From an uncultured Eubacteriales bacterium (GTDB taxonomy: Bacteria > Bacillota > Clostridia > Oscillospirales > Acutalibacteraceae), in the NCBI GenBank assembly GCA_948933715.1, contig CAQZPH010000003.1:1-62731 (forward strand): DNA of 62,731 nt, read 5' to 3'. The position numbers and the translations under genes are program-made. Under the pieces are notes generated by a model. The model did not search any database. It was not told the origin of the DNA and saw only the letters and a list, made by a program, of their open reading frames with translations. Of this stretch, positions 1-8,317 are shown one piece after another (the first letter of the stretch is position 1; each line of letters opens with the position of its first letter).

Positions 1-48
1 GTCCCGGCCCGTATATTATATCAGGACACAAAGTATTTTAAAAAATGG

Positions 49-77
49 TTTACAACTAAGTTTACTTGTGGTATACT
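49..77 (+). promoter_or_regulatory. Sigma-A promoter of the feo operon
   Basis: A TTTACA -35 box (49-54) and a TATACT -10 box (72-77) are separated by 17 bp. Transcription should start near 84, just ahead of the operator palindrome at 89-112 and the feoA start at 129. Confidence 0.75.
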
Positions 78-88
78 TAACTTAAGGA

Positions 89-112
89 AAATGTTAGCCT
101 TAGCTAACATTT
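89..112. promoter_or_regulatory. Iron-box palindrome (DtxR/IdeR-type operator)
   Basis: There is a perfect 10-bp inverted repeat, AAATGTTAGC then CTTA then GCTAACATTT. Its TTAGC...GCTAA core resembles operators of DtxR/IdeR/MntR repressors. It lies between the predicted transcription start and the feoA Shine-Dalgarno site, where a bound repressor would block transcription. The likely ligand protein is the DtxR-family product encoded at 2644-3033 in the same operon. Confidence 0.7.
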
Positions 113-128
113 GTGAGGAGGAAAAATA

Positions 129-368
129 TTGAATACAGTGAATGACTTAAAACCAGGGCAACTTGGAATAGTTTTAAAAATAGAATGTGATGAAACATTA
201 AGGCGTAGAATAGTAGATATGGGGATAACTCCAGGAGCGCCTATAATTATGAAGAGAATAGCACCTTTTGGTGATCCGATACAGATCAATGTACGTGGTT
301 ATGATCTTAGCATAAGAAAATCTGAAGCTCAGAACATAAAGATAAATATTGAGAAAGGAAATATTTAA
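129..368 (+). CDS. feoA: Ferrous iron transport protein A
   Basis: FeoA is a small SH3-like cytoplasmic protein that works with the FeoB iron permease. The 79-residue product has the usual FeoA length and pattern, including a RRRIVDMGITPG segment and the terminal RKSEAQNI region where FeoA proteins carry the conserved LR..EA motif. Translation starts at TTG 129, about 6 bases after a strong GAGGAGG site; there is no in-frame ATG in a better position. The stop codon shares one base with the feoB start (TAATG), so the two are translationally coupled. The gene is first in an operon controlled by the promoter and iron box just upstream. Confidence 0.9.
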   Translation: MNTVNDLKPGQLGIVLKIECDETLRRRIVDMGITPGAPIIMKRIAPFGDPIQINVRGYDLSIRKSEAQNIKINIEKGNI

Positions 369-2467
369 TGGCAACACTTGAGAAAAATTATATTCACTCT
401 AAAAAAATAAATAATAGTAACAAGTTAAAATCAATTAAAGTAGCTTTAGTAGGTAATCCAAATTGCGGTAAAACTACGCTGTTTAATCAACTTACAGGAA
501 GTTGCCAGTACGTTGGGAATTGGCCCGGAGTAACAGTTGAGAAAAAAGAAGGAAGTTTAAGATTTAATAACGTAGATATTAATGTTTTAGATTTACCGGG
601 AATATATTCGTTGTCGCCATATTCTTCTGAAGAAGTAATAACTAGGACTTGTTTAATAGAGGATAACCCAGACTTAATTATAAACATAGTTGATGCCACG
701 AACATAGAAAGGAACTTATATTTAACAACGCAAGTTTTAGAGTTGCAAAAACCCACGATTATTGCTTTTAATATGACTGACCTAGTTGAAAAAAAAGGTG
801 ACATTATAGATTATAGTATATTTAGAAGTGCGTTTAATGTCCCTGTTGTGCCAATATCAGCAAATAAAGGAGTAGGAATCCCAGAATTACTTGATTTATC
901 AATTAGATGTGCAAAAAACCAAAAAGAAATACTGACGGAAAGTATATACGAAGAAAGTATAGAAGCGGCAATATGTAAAATAGAAACAGAATTGTCTTAT
1001 GGGTTTAAGATAAAAGGAAACCCTAAAGATATAAGTACTCGTTGGGTTGCTGTTAAACTTTTTGAAAATGACGAAATTTTAGTTAGCAAAATTCTTTTTG
1101 ACTCTATACAAAAAGAAAAAATACATACATATAAAAGTTTAGTTGATATACCAGAGCATATGGATGCCCAAATGCTCATAGCAGACCAAAGGTATAAATA
1201 TATATGCAGGATATGTAAAAAGGCAATAAAAACCAAACATATGCCAGGATCGATGACTTTAACAGATAAAATAGACAGGGTTGTAACAAATAAGTTTTTG
1301 GCTATACCTTTGTTTATTTCTGTTATGTTAATGATTTTTTATACTACGTTTGGTCCTATTGGTTCTTTTTTAAAAGTGCAGTTTGAATTTTTAATAAAAG
1401 ATTTATTTGGAGATATTACACTTAACTTGTTAACCACTTTAGGAGCCTCAGAGTGGACAAAAAGTTTAGTCGTTGGAGGCATCATAGAAGGCGTGGGTTC
1501 AGTAGTTTCGTTTTTGCCTCAGATTATGATACTATTTACTTTGCTTTCTATACTGGAAGACAGCGGGTATATGGCAAGAGCAGCTTTTATAACTGATAAA
1601 CCTTTAAGAAAAGTTGGGCTATCAGGAAGGGCTTTTGTACCGCTTTTGATGGGGTTTGGATGCACGGTTCCAGCAGTGCTAGGGACTCGTATTTTAGAAA
1701 AAGAAAATGATAAAAAGTTAACTATACTAATGATTCCTTTTATGTCATGTAGTGCAAAAATGCCTGTATATGCAATGTTTATTGCGGCATTGTTCCAAAA
1801 GCATCAAGTTTTAGCTATATCTTCAATTTATGTTTTAGGGATAATCATGTCTATAGTTACTGCAATGATATTTGAAAAACCTATATTAAAAGGTGAAACG
1901 GCTTCGTTTATTTTAGAGTTACCTGAATATAGATTCCCAACGTTTAAAAATTTATGTTTGCATGTGGGAGAAAGGTTAAAAGATTTTATAGTAAAAGCAG
2001 GCACTATTTTAGTTGCAGCGACTATTGTAATTTGGTTTTTACAGTCATTTGATTTAAGCTTACATATGGTGGAAGACAAGAGCAAAAGCATTTTAGCATC
2101 CATTGGAATGGCTATGTCCCCGATTTTTTCTATATGTGGGTTTGGAGACTGGCGTGCAACAGTTTCCCTTCTTTCTGGGTTAATTGCTAAAGAATCTGTT
2201 GTTAGCACTATGTCTGTTCTTTATAGTACGGGAAACTTAGATAATGTTTCTTATGTTATAGCAGACCAATTTTCTTCTCTTTCGGCTTACGCGTTTATGG
2301 TGTTTGTTTTATTATATACTCCATGTGTTGCAGCATTGTCTGCAATATATAAAGAACTTAAAAGTGCCAAGTGGGCAGCCATATTCATATGTTACCAATT
2401 GATATTAGCTTGGTTTATGGCTTCACTGGTTTATCAGTTCGGAACATTAGTTTTAAATGTATTTTAA
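368..2467 (+). CDS. feoB: Ferrous iron transport protein B (GTP-gated Fe2+ permease)
   Basis: FeoB imports Fe2+ across the cytoplasmic membrane. The 699-residue protein has an N-terminal G domain with G1 motif GNPNCGKTT (about residues 29-37), G3 motif DLPG (about 75-78) and G4 motif NMTD (about 135), followed by a linker and a polytopic membrane domain. That domain holds the two Gate-like segments with their characteristic GFGCTVPA and GFGDWRA loops. The length is normal for the family. It follows feoA with a one-base overlap and is followed by a small FeoB-associated membrane protein. Expression should be iron-repressed through the operator upstream of feoA. Confidence 0.96.
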   Translation: MATLEKNYIHSKKINNSNKLKSIKVALVGNPNCGKTTLFNQLTGSCQYVGNWPGVTVEKKEGSLRFNNVDINVLDLPGIYSLSPYSSEEVITRTCLIEDNPDLIINIVDATNIERNLYLTTQVLELQKPTIIAFNMTDLVEKKGDIIDYSIFRSAFNVPVVPISANKGVGIPELLDLSIRCAKNQKEILTESIYEESIEAAICKIETELSYGFKIKGNPKDISTRWVAVKLFENDEILVSKILFDSIQKEKIHTYKSLVDIPEHMDAQMLIADQRYKYICRICKKAIKTKHMPGSMTLTDKIDRVVTNKFLAIPLFISVMLMIFYTTFGPIGSFLKVQFEFLIKDLFGDITLNLLTTLGASEWTKSLVVGGIIEGVGSVVSFLPQIMILFTLLSILEDSGYMARAAFITDKPLRKVGLSGRAFVPLLMGFGCTVPAVLGTRILEKENDKKLTILMIPFMSCSAKMPVYAMFIAALFQKHQVLAISSIYVLGIIMSIVTAMIFEKPILKGETASFILELPEYRFPTFKNLCLHVGERLKDFIVKAGTILVAATIVIWFLQSFDLSLHMVEDKSKSILASIGMAMSPIFSICGFGDWRATVSLLSGLIAKESVVSTMSVLYSTGNLDNVSYVIADQFSSLSAYAFMVFVLLYTPCVAALSAIYKELKSAKWAAIFICYQLILAWFMASLVYQFGTLVLNVF

Positions 2468-2481
2468 AAGGAGAGGTTTTT

Positions 2482-2634
2482 TTGATTGATTTAATTATTG
2501 GAATATCAGCAATATTAGTTGTTGCTTTTGCTATTATAAACCAATTTAAATTATATAAAAAGAATGGGATTTCGTCGTTTTGCGGTGGAGATTGTATGTC
2601 ATGTCGCAAGAATTGTTATGAAAATAAAAGCTAG
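2482..2634 (+). CDS. FeoB-associated Cys-rich membrane protein
   Basis: This 50-residue protein starts at TTG 2482, about 6 bases after AAGGAGAGG. A longer reading frame would run back into feoB and has no ribosome site. One N-terminal membrane helix (IDLIIGISAILVVAFAII) is followed by a short cytoplasmic tail with four cysteines in the pattern CGGDCMSCRKNC. This matches the small FeoB-associated Cys-rich family (PF12669) found next to feoB in many anaerobes. The cysteines could bind iron or hand it over, but the function is not established. It begins 14 bases after feoB. Confidence 0.85.
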   Translation: MIDLIIGISAILVVAFAIINQFKLYKKNGISSFCGGDCMSCRKNCYENKS

Positions 2635-2643
2635 GAGTTTATT

Positions 2644-3033
2644 ATGAAAACTACTGTTAAATTAACAGGTGCCCTTGAGGATTACCTAGAAGCAATATAT
2701 ATTATTGAAAAGTCTAAAGATGAAGTTAGAATTACAGATATTGCTTTGTTTATGGAAATTTCTAAACCTAGTGTTAATAAAGCTGTTGAAAATCTTAGAA
2801 GAAATGGACTACTAGAACATGAAAAGTATGGGTGCATTAAATTAACTAGTGCGGGGAGAAAAGTAGCTAGTGAAGTTTATTTTAGGCACGAGATGTTAAC
2901 TAATTTTCTTGTTAATACTTTAGGAATTGATAGAAACATAGCTGAGCAAGATGCCTGCAAGATGGAACATATTGTTAGCCATGAAACGCTTTATAAATTA
3001 ATTGACTATATGAAAAGTAATAGTTCTGTTTAA
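2644..3033 (+). CDS. DtxR-family metal-dependent transcriptional regulator
   Basis: The 129-residue protein opens with the DtxR/MntR winged helix signature: LEDYLEAIYIIE, a recognition-helix region around SKPSVNKAVENLRRNGLL (about residues 40-57) and a wing. The dimerisation and metal-binding part follows (FRHEMLTNFL... and DACKMEHIVSHET), with His, Glu and Cys residues at positions typical of the primary metal site. The C-terminal SH3-like domain of full IdeR/DtxR is absent, so it is MntR-sized. Being the last gene of the feo operon, it very likely binds the palindrome at 89-112 and represses its own operon when iron is plentiful. Manganese as the effector cannot be excluded. Confidence 0.88.
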   Translation: MKTTVKLTGALEDYLEAIYIIEKSKDEVRITDIALFMEISKPSVNKAVENLRRNGLLEHEKYGCIKLTSAGRKVASEVYFRHEMLTNFLVNTLGIDRNIAEQDACKMEHIVSHETLYKLIDYMKSNSSV

Positions 3034-3055
3034 ATCTTGTTGGATGGCGGGTTCT

Positions 3056-3142
3056 GGCACCGTGATTTGAAGCCAGGAGCTTCAAATCAATCGAAAAGTT
3101 TTTTCGATTAGCCAAGACATTTTTATGTCTTGGCACGGTGCC
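3056..3142 (+). repeat. Four-arm perfect-stem palindromic element
   Basis: An outer 9-bp stem (GGCACCGTG 3056-3064 with CACGGTGCC 3134-3142) encloses three hairpins, each with an exact 9-bp stem: 3065-3087, 3089-3109 and 3112-3133. The hairpin loops are 5, 3 and 4 bases, and junction linkers are 0-2 bases. The result is a compact four-way junction (cloverleaf) of 87 bases. It lies 23 bases after the DtxR gene and is followed by TTTT, so it may act as an elaborate terminator. It could also be a dispersed palindromic element. It lacks tRNA features (no T-loop, no anticodon arm). Confidence 0.6.
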
Positions 3143-3170
3143 TTTTAAAATTAGGTGCTAAGTAAAGTTA

Positions 3171-3201
3171 AAAAATCCCTTAAATACTTTAAGGGATTTT
3201 T
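3171..3201. terminator. Bidirectional intrinsic terminator
   Basis: A 14-bp perfect inverted repeat (AAAAATCCCTTAAA and its complement) is flanked by A and T runs on both sides. On the plus strand it follows the feo operon. On the minus strand it lies just after the tRNA-Val gene, which is the more likely user. Confidence 0.75.
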
Positions 3202-3211
3202 ACTATAACGT

Positions 3212-3287
3212 TGGTGGACGTTAACGGACTTGAACCGCTGACCCTTCGCACGTCAAGCGAATGCTCTACCAACTGAGCTAAACGTCC
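3212..3287 (-). tRNA. tRNA-Val (anticodon GAC)
   Basis: Read on the minus strand, the gene folds as a full cloverleaf. It has acceptor GGACGTT/AACGTCC, D-arm GCTC...GAGC, anticodon stem TTCGC/GCGAA with loop TTGACGT (anticodon GAC), T-arm with TTCAAGT loop, discriminator A and an encoded CCA. It is 76 bases including CCA. Confidence 0.95.
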
Positions 3288-3307
3288 AGAACAAATATTG
3301 TTTCACT

Positions 3308-3336
3308 ATTATATAATAATAATGGCGTAAAATCAA
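3308..3336 (-). promoter_or_regulatory. Promoter of tRNA-Val
   Basis: On the minus strand TTGATT (3336-3331) and TATAAT (3313-3308) are separated by 17 bp. The -10 box ends 20 bases before the tRNA 5' end. Confidence 0.65.
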
Positions 3337-3428
3337 GACTTATTAAGAAAATAATCGGAACTTGAACTTTTAAGTATTAGTTGATATAATTAAAACCTAG
3401 TAGATTAGATTAATTAGGAGGAAGAGAA

Positions 3429-4097
3429 ATGGAAATCTCAACAAACAATCTTCTAAGTTTAGATAATACTATTGCGAAAGATCTATTCTGTAATGTAGAG
3501 ATGCCATGGCAAGTGCTGTCTAATATATCTGACTTTATATTAAATCTCGGAAAAAAGTTACCAAAAGAAATATATGAAGAAATTAAAGAAGGTATTTGGG
3601 TTGCAAAAAGCGCAAAAATCAGCAAAACCGCTTTTATAAATGGACCTTTAATAATAGATGAAAACGCAGAAATAAGGCACTTTGCATATATAAGGGGTAA
3701 TGCTATAGTAGGGAAAAATGCAGTAGTAGGTAATTCTACTGAATTAAAAAACGCGGTGCTTTTTGATAAAGTTCAAGTGCCTCATTATAATTATGTAGGT
3801 GATTCGATTTTAGGATATAAAGTGCACTTTGGAGCGGGAAGCATAACATCGAATGTAAAATCAGATAAAAGTATTATAAAGATATCTTATAATGGGGAAC
3901 GAATAGACACAGGTCTTAAAAAATTTGGAGCAATAGTTGGGGACAATGTAGAAATAGGTTGCAATGCGGTTTTAAATCCTGGTACGATTATAGGAAAGAA
4001 CAGTAATATATATCCTCTTACTTCAGTTAGAGGATTTATAAAACCACATAGTATATATAAATCTTCTTCAGCTATTGTTTCTAAGGTAGAAAAATAA
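3429..4097 (+). CDS. Left-handed beta-helix (hexapeptide-repeat) protein, nucleotidyltransferase/acyltransferase-like
   Basis: The 222-residue protein consists of a short N-terminal stretch followed by hexapeptide repeats of the left-handed parallel beta-helix type, for example AFINGPLIIDENAEIRHFAY, AIVGKNAVVG and NVEIGCNAVLNPGTIIGKNSNIYP. Such proteins resemble the C-terminal half of GlmU and sugar-nucleotide pyrophosphorylases. There is no N-terminal Rossmann nucleotidyltransferase domain, so a complete GlmU activity is unlikely. Related clostridial proteins are often labelled UDP-N-acetylglucosamine pyrophosphorylase, which overstates the evidence. The start follows TAGGAGGAAGAG. It is a single-gene unit ended by the palindrome at 4160-4195. 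The substrate is unknown. Confidence 0.75.
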   Translation: MEISTNNLLSLDNTIAKDLFCNVEMPWQVLSNISDFILNLGKKLPKEIYEEIKEGIWVAKSAKISKTAFINGPLIIDENAEIRHFAYIRGNAIVGKNAVVGNSTELKNAVLFDKVQVPHYNYVGDSILGYKVHFGAGSITSNVKSDKSIIKISYNGERIDTGLKKFGAIVGDNVEIGCNAVLNPGTIIGKNSNIYPLTSVRGFIKPHSIYKSSSAIVSKVEK

Positions 4098-4159
4098 AAC
4101 TAGTGAACGCGAGTATACAAAAGATGTTTTGATATTTAAATATATTAAAAAGTAAATTA

Positions 4160-4195
4160 AAAGGTCACAAGCCATTTAAATGGCTTGTGACCTTT
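4160..4195. terminator. Bidirectional intrinsic terminator between convergent genes
   Basis: A perfect 18-bp inverted repeat, AAAGGTCACAAGCCATTT and its complement with no loop bases, sits between the convergent beta-helix gene and murC. It can serve both strands. Confidence 0.85.
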
Positions 4196-4244
4196 ATCTG
4201 TGTTATAGATTATATTTAAATTTTATACTTTACATAAGTTATGA

Positions 4245-5630
4245 CTAGTTTGCATACTTTTCTATCAACCGATCAAGGATCATATTAGCACAAACATAAA
4301 CATTACCGCCACCCATAGTTAAAACTAAGTCACCTGGTTTTGCTATTTTTTCGACGCAATCGGTAATTTCTTCAAATGTTCGAAGACAAATGCAGTTATC
4401 GATTTTTTGCGCTAAATCTTCTGATGCTATATTGTAAGTATTAACTTCGCGAACAGCTAAGATTTCCGATAAAACTGTGATATCCGCGATGGATAAAACT
4501 TTTGCAAAATCATCTAAAAACGCAGCAGTTCTTGAATAAGTGTGAGGCTGAAAAACAGCAATTACACGGTTAAACCCCATTTTTGAGGCAGTTTTTAAAG
4601 TAGTTTTTATTTCTGTGGGGTGATGAGCAAAATCGTCAGCCACAGTTATATTATTGGGTTTTCCAAGAATCTCAAATCGGCGATGAACTCCATGAAATTC
4701 GTGCAATGCATTAGCAATATCGCAAGGATCAACACCCATGCAATGAGCAACTACAGCTGAGGCTAAAGCATTGTAAATGTTATGAGCGCCCGGAACCGAT
4801 AGCTTTATATCAACAATTTTTTCTCCATTTTTCATTAATGTAAATTTAGGAAAAGCCATATCTTCATAAGAGATGTTATCAGCATAATATGTGTTATCCT
4901 GAGATTCACCGAATGTTATTATAGGTACCCTAGCATTTTTAGTAGCAGCTTTGATGTTATCATCATCACCGTTTACAATTAACATATTTGTAGTTTTTAG
5001 TGCAAACTTATTAAATGATTTTATGATATTCTCGAGTGTTCCAAAGTAATCAAGATGGTCAGCTTCAAGATTTGTTATAACAGCAATTGACGGAGTGATT
5101 TCAAGAAAAGAATCCACGTATTCACAGGCTTCACATACTATTGTATCCGATTTTCCAGTGCGACTGTTACCGTCAATGAATGGCAATTTACCTCCGATTA
5201 TAGCACTGGGATCTTTTTGTGCTATAGTTAAAATTTGAGTAATCATAGCAGTGGTGGAAGTTTTTCCATGAGTACCACATACAGCTATAGGATTTTTATA
5301 TCTAGAACATAATAATCCTAACATAACAGAACGCTCAATGCACAAAATGCCTTTTTGAGCTGCTGCAATCATTTCTACATTATCTTCTTTTACTGCGGCT
5401 GTATATACGATAAGTTGCGCACCTTCTATATTTTTTTCATTATGGTCAACATATACGGTAATCCCCATATCTATGATTCTTTTTAAAGTATCTGATACAT
5501 AGTTATCTGAACCTGATATATTATACCCTTCATGATGAAGGATTTCAGCCATAGGGCACATTCCTGAGCCCCCAATTCCAATAAAATGGATATTTTTAAC
5601 ATTGTCTAGAATATTTTCTTTATTATTCAA
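4245..5630 (-). CDS. murC: UDP-N-acetylmuramate--L-alanine ligase
   Basis: MurC attaches L-alanine to UDP-MurNAc, the first step of peptidoglycan stem-peptide synthesis, using ATP. The 461-residue protein shows the N-terminal Rossmann motif FIGIGGSGMCPMAEIL (about 16-31), the Mur-ligase P-loop CGTHGKTSTT (about 118-127), the central domain ITNLEADHLDYFGT and the C-terminal domain ending TMGGGNVY. The length is typical. The start is TTG at 5630-5628, preceded by AGAGGTG at a suitable distance. It is alone here, not in a dcw cluster, and divergent from dpaA. Confidence 0.95.
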   Translation of the reverse strand: MNNKENILDNVKNIHFIGIGGSGMCPMAEILHHEGYNISGSDNYVSDTLKRIIDMGITVYVDHNEKNIEGAQLIVYTAAVKEDNVEMIAAAQKGILCIERSVMLGLLCSRYKNPIAVCGTHGKTSTTAMITQILTIAQKDPSAIIGGKLPFIDGNSRTGKSDTIVCEACEYVDSFLEITPSIAVITNLEADHLDYFGTLENIIKSFNKFALKTTNMLIVNGDDDNIKAATKNARVPIITFGESQDNTYYADNISYEDMAFPKFTLMKNGEKIVDIKLSVPGAHNIYNALASAVVAHCMGVDPCDIANALHEFHGVHRRFEILGKPNNITVADDFAHHPTEIKTTLKTASKMGFNRVIAVFQPHTYSRTAAFLDDFAKVLSIADITVLSEILAVREVNTYNIASEDLAQKIDNCICLRTFEEITDCVEKIAKPGDLVLTMGGGNVYVCANMILDRLIEKYAN

Positions 5631-5736
5631 TTATAAACACCTCTTGTATTTTTAACGTCACATACTATTATTATATTGCTTATTACTTGAGAAATAAATA
5701 GTTTTTGTCATTTAATTAATAAAAAGTTACCATGTC

Positions 5737-5764
5737 ACGCTTATACTTAAAAGGTCATATTATA
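5737..5764 (+). promoter_or_regulatory. Possible sigma-K-type promoter of dpaAB
   Basis: An AC dinucleotide (5737-5738) is followed after 17 bp by CATATTATA (5756-5764), matching the SigK pattern AC-N16/17-CATANNNTA. In Bacillus the orthologous spoVF operon is transcribed by SigK in the mother cell, which supports the reading. The motif is short and could be coincidental. Confidence 0.45.
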
Positions 5765-5788
5765 ATAGAGGCAGCGGAGGTGATAAGG

Positions 5789-6658
5789 ATGATTGATATA
5801 GATAATGTTGCCGTTATCGGAGGAGATAAAAGACAAATTGCTATGGCTGAAAGTATCTTGTCTGATGGCTATAATGTTTATACTTCAGGATTTGAAACAA
5901 TCGAACTTAAAAAAGGAATAATAAAAACAACAACTAGTGAAGCAATATCCAAATGTAAATATGTGATTTTACCCCTTCCGGTATTGGGAAAGGACTTATG
6001 CCTTAATGCACCATATGCGGATGAAAAAGTAAAAATAGATGATAATTTTGCAAGATATATGTATGGTAAAAAAGTGTTTTGTGGAATGTCCGGAAAATTA
6101 ATGTCTACAAGCAACATATGGAATGATATTAATTTATATGATTATTCAAAAAGAGAAGAGTTTGCTATTAATAATGCAGTACCTACAGCAGAGGGTGCAA
6201 TAGAGATTGCTATGCATGAATATAGTGGCACAATAAATGGTTCAAGATGCTTAGTAGCAGGGTTTGGCAGAATAGGAAAAGTTCTTTGCAGAATGCTTGA
6301 GGGAATGGGTGCAAAAGTTACAGTAAGTGCGCGAAAAACAAAAGATTTAGCTTGGATTAACGTTTTAGGTTATAACTCCATTTTAACTAGTAAGATAGGT
6401 TGTAAGAATAGATACGACATAATATTTAATACCATCCCAAGTATGATTTTTGATTCTCATACACTTGCTAAATCTGCAGGAGATGCAATAGTTATAGATT
6501 TAGCATCGTCACCTGGTGGTGTGGATTTTAAAGCAGCAAAGAGGCTTAAAATTAAAGCTATTAGTGCTTTATCTTTACCGGGTAAAGTTGCACCTAAAGC
6601 AGCGGGAGAAATTATAAAAAATACTGTTTATAATATGATTGAGGAGGGACAATTATGA
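5789..6658 (+). CDS. dpaA: Dipicolinate synthase subunit A
   Basis: With DpaB this makes dipicolinic acid, the calcium chelator of the spore core, from the lysine-pathway intermediate; it acts in the mother cell. The 289-residue product has an N-terminal substrate domain with NVAVIGGDKRQ and a second Rossmann domain beginning CLVAGFGRIGKVLCRML. The motif AVPTAEGAIEIAM is typical of DpaA. The start at ATG 5789 follows GGAGGTG with a 6-base spacer; upstream in-frame starts lack a ribosome site. Its stop overlaps the dpaB start by 4 bases (ATGA). Also known as spoVFA. Confidence 0.93.
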   Translation: MIDIDNVAVIGGDKRQIAMAESILSDGYNVYTSGFETIELKKGIIKTTTSEAISKCKYVILPLPVLGKDLCLNAPYADEKVKIDDNFARYMYGKKVFCGMSGKLMSTSNIWNDINLYDYSKREEFAINNAVPTAEGAIEIAMHEYSGTINGSRCLVAGFGRIGKVLCRMLEGMGAKVTVSARKTKDLAWINVLGYNSILTSKIGCKNRYDIIFNTIPSMIFDSHTLAKSAGDAIVIDLASSPGGVDFKAAKRLKIKAISALSLPGKVAPKAAGEIIKNTVYNMIEEGQL

Positions 6659-7227
6659 ATAGTATAAAAGTAGGCTTTGCAATGTGTGGTTCATTTTGCA
6701 CCTTTTCAAAGGCAATCCCTCAAATGAAATTACTAGTGGATTCAGGTTATGAAGTTCTACCAATTATGTCTGCTACGGCGTATTCTACAGACACAAGATT
6801 TGGCAAGGCAGAGGATATAAGAAAAAAAATAGAAGCGATCTGCAAATGTGAAATAATGCATACTATCGAAAAGGCAGAACCTATTGGACCTAAAAAAATG
6901 ACAGATATAATGATTATAGCGCCGTGCACTGGAAATACTTTAAGTAAACTTGCAAGCGGAATGACAGATACGTCAGTTACAATGGCAGCAAAGTCACATC
7001 TAAGAGGAGAAAGACCACTTTTAATAGCTCTTGCAACAAATGATGGGCTATCTGCGTCTGCTAAAAATATGGGTGCTATGCTTAATAGAAAGAATATATA
7101 TTTTGTACCGATGTCACAAGATGATCCAATAAAAAAACCTAGTTCTTTAGTTGCACACTTTGATCTTATAATTCCAACAATTGAATCCGCAATGATGGGA
7201 TATCAGATACAACCAATTTTTAGATAA
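6655..7227 (+). CDS. dpaB: Dipicolinate synthase subunit B (flavoprotein)
   Basis: The second subunit of dipicolinate synthase (SpoVFB) is a flavoprotein of the HFCD fold, 190 residues, which is normal. It begins KVGFAMCGSFCTFSKAIPQMK. It contains the phosphate/flavin-binding region IIAPCTGNTLSKLASGMTDTSVTMAAKSHLR (about 87-117; written here in positions because the motif continues) and LIALATNDGLSASAKN. It overlaps dpaA by 4 bases, so the two are co-translated, as expected for a two-subunit enzyme. No clear terminator follows. Confidence 0.93.
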   Translation: MNSIKVGFAMCGSFCTFSKAIPQMKLLVDSGYEVLPIMSATAYSTDTRFGKAEDIRKKIEAICKCEIMHTIEKAEPIGPKKMTDIMIIAPCTGNTLSKLASGMTDTSVTMAAKSHLRGERPLLIALATNDGLSASAKNMGAMLNRKNIYFVPMSQDDPIKKPSSLVAHFDLIIPTIESAMMGYQIQPIFR

Positions 7228-7285
7228 CCAAGCCTTAAAACACAAATATATTTTACACTAATTAATCGATTTTTTCTTTTTTGTA

Positions 7286-7294
7286 TGGTATAAT
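7286..7294 (+). promoter_or_regulatory. Extended -10 promoter of ymdB
   Basis: TGG followed by TATAAT (7289-7294) forms an extended -10 element 34 bases before the ymdB start. No good -35 box is visible, which is tolerated by extended -10 promoters. Confidence 0.5.
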
Positions 7295-7327
7295 TTTGTT
7301 AATAAAGTTGAGTTAAGGATGGATATA

Positions 7328-8104
7328 ATGAAAGTACTTGCAATAGGTGACGTAGTAGGAAATATAGGTTGTGAATTTCTAAGAGAACAGTTACCAAAAT
7401 TAAAAAATTCATATGAAATAGACTTAGTTATCGCTAACGGGGAAAACTCTGCAGATGGTAACGGAATAACACCGTTTTCAGCTAATTATCTTTTTAAAAG
7501 TGGTGTTGACGTTATAACTACGGGAAATCATTCATTTAGAAGAAAAGAAATTTATGATAAGTTTGATGAAGATAAAAATTTAATAAGACCTGTTAATTTT
7601 CCAGATTCTAATACCCCAGGCAGTGGTATATGTAGTTTAGATATGATAAAAAATAAAATAATTATTATTAATTTAATGGGTACAATATTTATGGAAAACT
7701 TAGATTGTCCATTTAAAAAGATTGAGAAGGTTCTTGAGAATGTAGACCAAAATTCAATCATAATAATAGACTTTCATGCAGAAGCAACTTCGGAAAAAAG
7801 AGCACTTGGGTTTTATCTTGATGGAAAAGTTTCTGCAATTTTTGGAACACATACTCATGTTCCAACAGCTGATGAGTGCATTTTACCAAAAGGAACAGGG
7901 TATATAACAGATGTAGGTATGACAGGTGTTATTGATTCTGCCCTCGGTGTAAAACCTGAGTTAGTAATAAAAAAGATAACCACAAAAATGCCGGTTAGAT
8001 TTGAAAATGCAATAGGTAAATGTAAGATGGATTGTATAATTTTTGATATTGATGATAATACTAAAAAAACAAAAAAAATACAAAGACTAACAATTGTTAA
8101 TTAA
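7328..8104 (+). CDS. ymdB: YmdB-type metallophosphoesterase
   Basis: Members of this family (TIGR00282) are di-metal phosphodiesterases. Bacillus YmdB hydrolyses 2',3'-cyclic nucleotides and affects biofilm and motility decisions. The product shows the metal-binding series IGDVVGNIGC, IANGENSADG, TTGNHSF, DFHAEATSEK and GTHTHVPTADE in order, with normal length (258 residues). I prefer ATG 7328, which has AAGGA 8 bases upstream; the in-frame ATG at 7319 overlaps that site. In many Firmicutes rny, ymdB and spoVS are clustered, and here they sit side by side with rny facing the other way. Confidence 0.92.
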   Translation: MKVLAIGDVVGNIGCEFLREQLPKLKNSYEIDLVIANGENSADGNGITPFSANYLFKSGVDVITTGNHSFRRKEIYDKFDEDKNLIRPVNFPDSNTPGSGICSLDMIKNKIIIINLMGTIFMENLDCPFKKIEKVLENVDQNSIIIIDFHAEATSEKRALGFYLDGKVSAIFGTHTHVPTADECILPKGTGYITDVGMTGVIDSALGVKPELVIKKITTKMPVRFENAIGKCKMDCIIFDIDDNTKKTKKIQRLTIVN

Positions 8105-8245
8105 AATAGATTAATGTAGCACAAAAATAACTTTAATAAAAAGACAAATTTACCAAAAAAATGATGCAAAGGTAGAAAATATAAGTCTTTTTAAATATAA
8201 ATTTAACGAAAATGCAAAACTTATAAATTTTATTTGAAAAAAGTA

Positions 8246-8274
8246 TTGCAAAATATTAAATTTGCATATATTAT
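8246..8274 (+). promoter_or_regulatory. Promoter of spoVS
   Basis: TTGCAA (8246-8251) and TATTAT (8269-8274) are separated by 17 bp, 44 bases ahead of the spoVS start. The 200-bp gap between ymdB and spoVS is otherwise AT-rich with no other feature seen. Confidence 0.5.
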
Positions 8275-8317
8275 ATTATTATAAACGTAATATAATACTA
8301 AAAATGGAGGATTGAAT

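Noticed and set aside
1828..2208. Minus-strand frame of 126 codons inside feoB
   Set aside because: Antisense shadow of a well-defined gene, without ribosome site or recognisable product.
3056..3142. tRNA gene in the four-arm element
   Set aside because: Stems are all 9 bp and there is no T-loop, anticodon loop or CCA, so it is not a tRNA.
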